DNA of 64,000 nt. Source: Membranipora membranacea (lineage: Eukaryota; Bryozoa; Gymnolaemata; Cheilostomatida; Membraniporidae). Position numbers and translations under genes: made by a program. The notes below the pieces were generated by a model. That model saw nothing but the letters and a program-made list of their open reading frames with translations. It was not told the origin of the DNA and did not search any database. The DNA lies in assembly GCA_914767715.1 (NCBI GenBank), contig OU612072.1, forward strand, positions 10,046,001 through 10,110,000, given 5' to 3'. This document shows positions 62,501-64,000 of the stretch, piece after piece; positions within the stretch are counted from its first letter, which is position 1, and each line of letters begins with the position of its first letter.

Positions 62501-64000
62501 AATGCACCTACCGGCTTTTTCACCTGTCAAAACTAGCATCCTGTTGATTCTTGGCATGACCCTCTCATCTACTGTACCCATCGCTGTTCCTACATATGTA
62601 AACAGCTGATATTCATGTACATCTTAATGTTATCATATGCTAATGGATCAATAACCTGAGCTCCCAAAACGTTGAGTCAGACTATCCTTTTTCTCTGTAG
62701 CCGAGGGATAGATTTTGTCTCAGAGCGGTAATTAGCAGATATTCATGTATGAATCAACTTAGGACAGGCCAGATCAGATAAAAACATCATTGATATAAAT
62801 AGGAACATGACCGAATGGGCTCGGAGTGCCCTTAAGAAGTACTAGTACATAAAATAACACTTGTCCGGTTGTCATATTATATAACAAACACACCTATTTC
62901 TGTTCCTTTTATTCATTTGATTGACTTGCACACCTATTACTTTGTACCACTAACTTATGAATCAGTCAGGTTTTAACAGATTAATTTCTTTAGTTTGCTG
63001 ATTCTTGAGTTATTCATCATCGTTAATTACCAGTGAGGTAATTAGGCCTAACATTACAAAGAGGGTGCACTTTAAGTTATCAGATGGTAACTAGTAGGAA
63101 GTGAAACCACATGCATCATTAGTATAAGGGCAATTAGTGCTGCAAAAACACAGCAACATCCTGACTGAGCTTCTTTTGGACCCAGAACTGAGTAGACACC
63201 TCAAACAACAATAAAAACACACTGTATTGTAACAGTCTCCTGGATCACAAATATGGTCTGGTGCTGGTCTCGTCCTAATTTCCTCGACTAAGGGACTACA
63301 TAAAGTGCTGCACTGTCATGGTTATCGCAAACCCCTTTATCGCTGTACTGCGTCAAAGTGTTATACCATAGTATTGTTAACCAAGAGACTATAATTGTTT
63401 TGAGTAGGGTAATTATCATCGATGAGTATCTATATTTCTCTTATCTCGCTCAGGTTCCAGCGTACATCAGTACATCATAAATTACTATCTTATTGGGTTC
63501 GCCTGACTTTCGTAGCTTGAGATTGATAGCGCTTCATGACATTGTCCAGTTGTTATATTAGTTTATGACTCATTTGATGTAGGTAGCTACCTGTAATTAC
63601 TGATAATATTATCATCTAAAAGACATCATTGTGTATAATTTTAGCATCCTGTCCTCACTTCCAGGTTGATTCGCTCTACACCACTCTCTGCTCCTCTGCC
63701 CCTCCTAGATCAATTTTCATCCAATTTACCCGCATTTTGTTCCCATTCTACTGTGCAGGCAAATTGGATCAATCTTGATCTACGTCCTCCACCACACCTA
63801 GCCATCGTCATAATACTCAGCAATGCGCTCATGTGTGGTGATAATGAAAGACCGAACCTTCAAAGCTACAGCACACTCTCTACTCTCTTTTTCTGCTTGT
63901 ACCAAACACAGCTGAGAGCACTATCACTATATACCCAGGAGCTGGCTAGAGTTTAGTTAGTTTGTGGGGAGTTCATGTTTGCCAATTCACCAAGTTTATC
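59520..64000. other. No supported gene; scattered repeats
   Basis: An (ATCA)n run at about 60140-60162 follows a TAGCTAATAAATC motif and looks like the 3' tail of a LINE or SINE. A hairpin with 11-base arms GGAGGGTGGGA lies at about 62291-62320. Short frames near 60980 and 63666 sit behind possible splice acceptors, but nothing recognisable is encoded. Confidence 0.4.
60140..60162 (+). repeat. (ATCA)n tail
   Basis: Five tandem ATCA units after AATA. Short tandem 3' tails of this kind are common for CR1/L2-like elements and their SINEs. The body of the element is not recognised. Confidence 0.6.

Noticed and set aside
63666-63956. 96-codon frame behind a good acceptor
   Set aside because: Composition looks random and no domain is visible; could only be revived by transcript data.

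Overview
The window reads as invertebrate animal nuclear DNA. It is AT-rich, its genes are broken into short exons by GT-AG introns, and it carries metazoan protein types (a Rab GTPase, a calponin-homology/SAM protein, single-pass membrane proteins). Accessory DNA is plentiful: non-LTR retrotransposons, a gypsy-type relic, tRNA-derived SINEs, miniature inverted-repeat elements and microsatellites. I cannot name the species. All gene models below were built by hand from splice sites and reading-frame phase; none rests on a database match.

Layout. 1-5.4 kb: the 3' part of a plus-strand coiled-coil gene, with a TTAA-flanked miniature element upstream. 6.9-14.2 kb: a roughly 3.4-3.5 kb segmental tandem duplication; each copy carries a minus-strand gene for a small cysteine-rich type I membrane protein (208 and 230 aa). 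14.2-23.9 kb: transposon-rich DNA with a TAA-flanked MITE, gypsy gag/protease/RNase H debris bracketed by a 72-bp direct repeat, a TA-flanked palindromic MITE, and a CR1/Jockey-group LINE. About 2.4 kb that includes a broken transposase-associated-type gene splits the end of that LINE. 24.6-39.1 kb: a larger tandem duplication containing three copies of a minus-strand two-exon gene for a tiny type II membrane protein (118, 115 and a truncated 86 aa) plus a stray last exon. One unit also holds a LINE of the restriction-like-endonuclease type sitting in TAA repeats.

39.9-53.3 kb: a 21-exon plus-strand gene, 1291 aa when spliced, with an N-terminal neuron-navigator-like CH domain, a long low-complexity middle, coiled coils and a C-terminal SAM domain; its introns hold a SINE, a LINE relic and a MITE. 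54.6-59.3 kb: a complete six-exon Rab GTPase of 216 aa, nearest to the Rab22/31 type. 59.5-64 kb: no gene that I can support.

Nothing in the sequence ties the genes into one pathway. The main biological themes are local birth and decay of two lineage-specific membrane-protein families by tandem duplication, and an unusual CH + SAM domain pairing beside a membrane-traffic GTPase.
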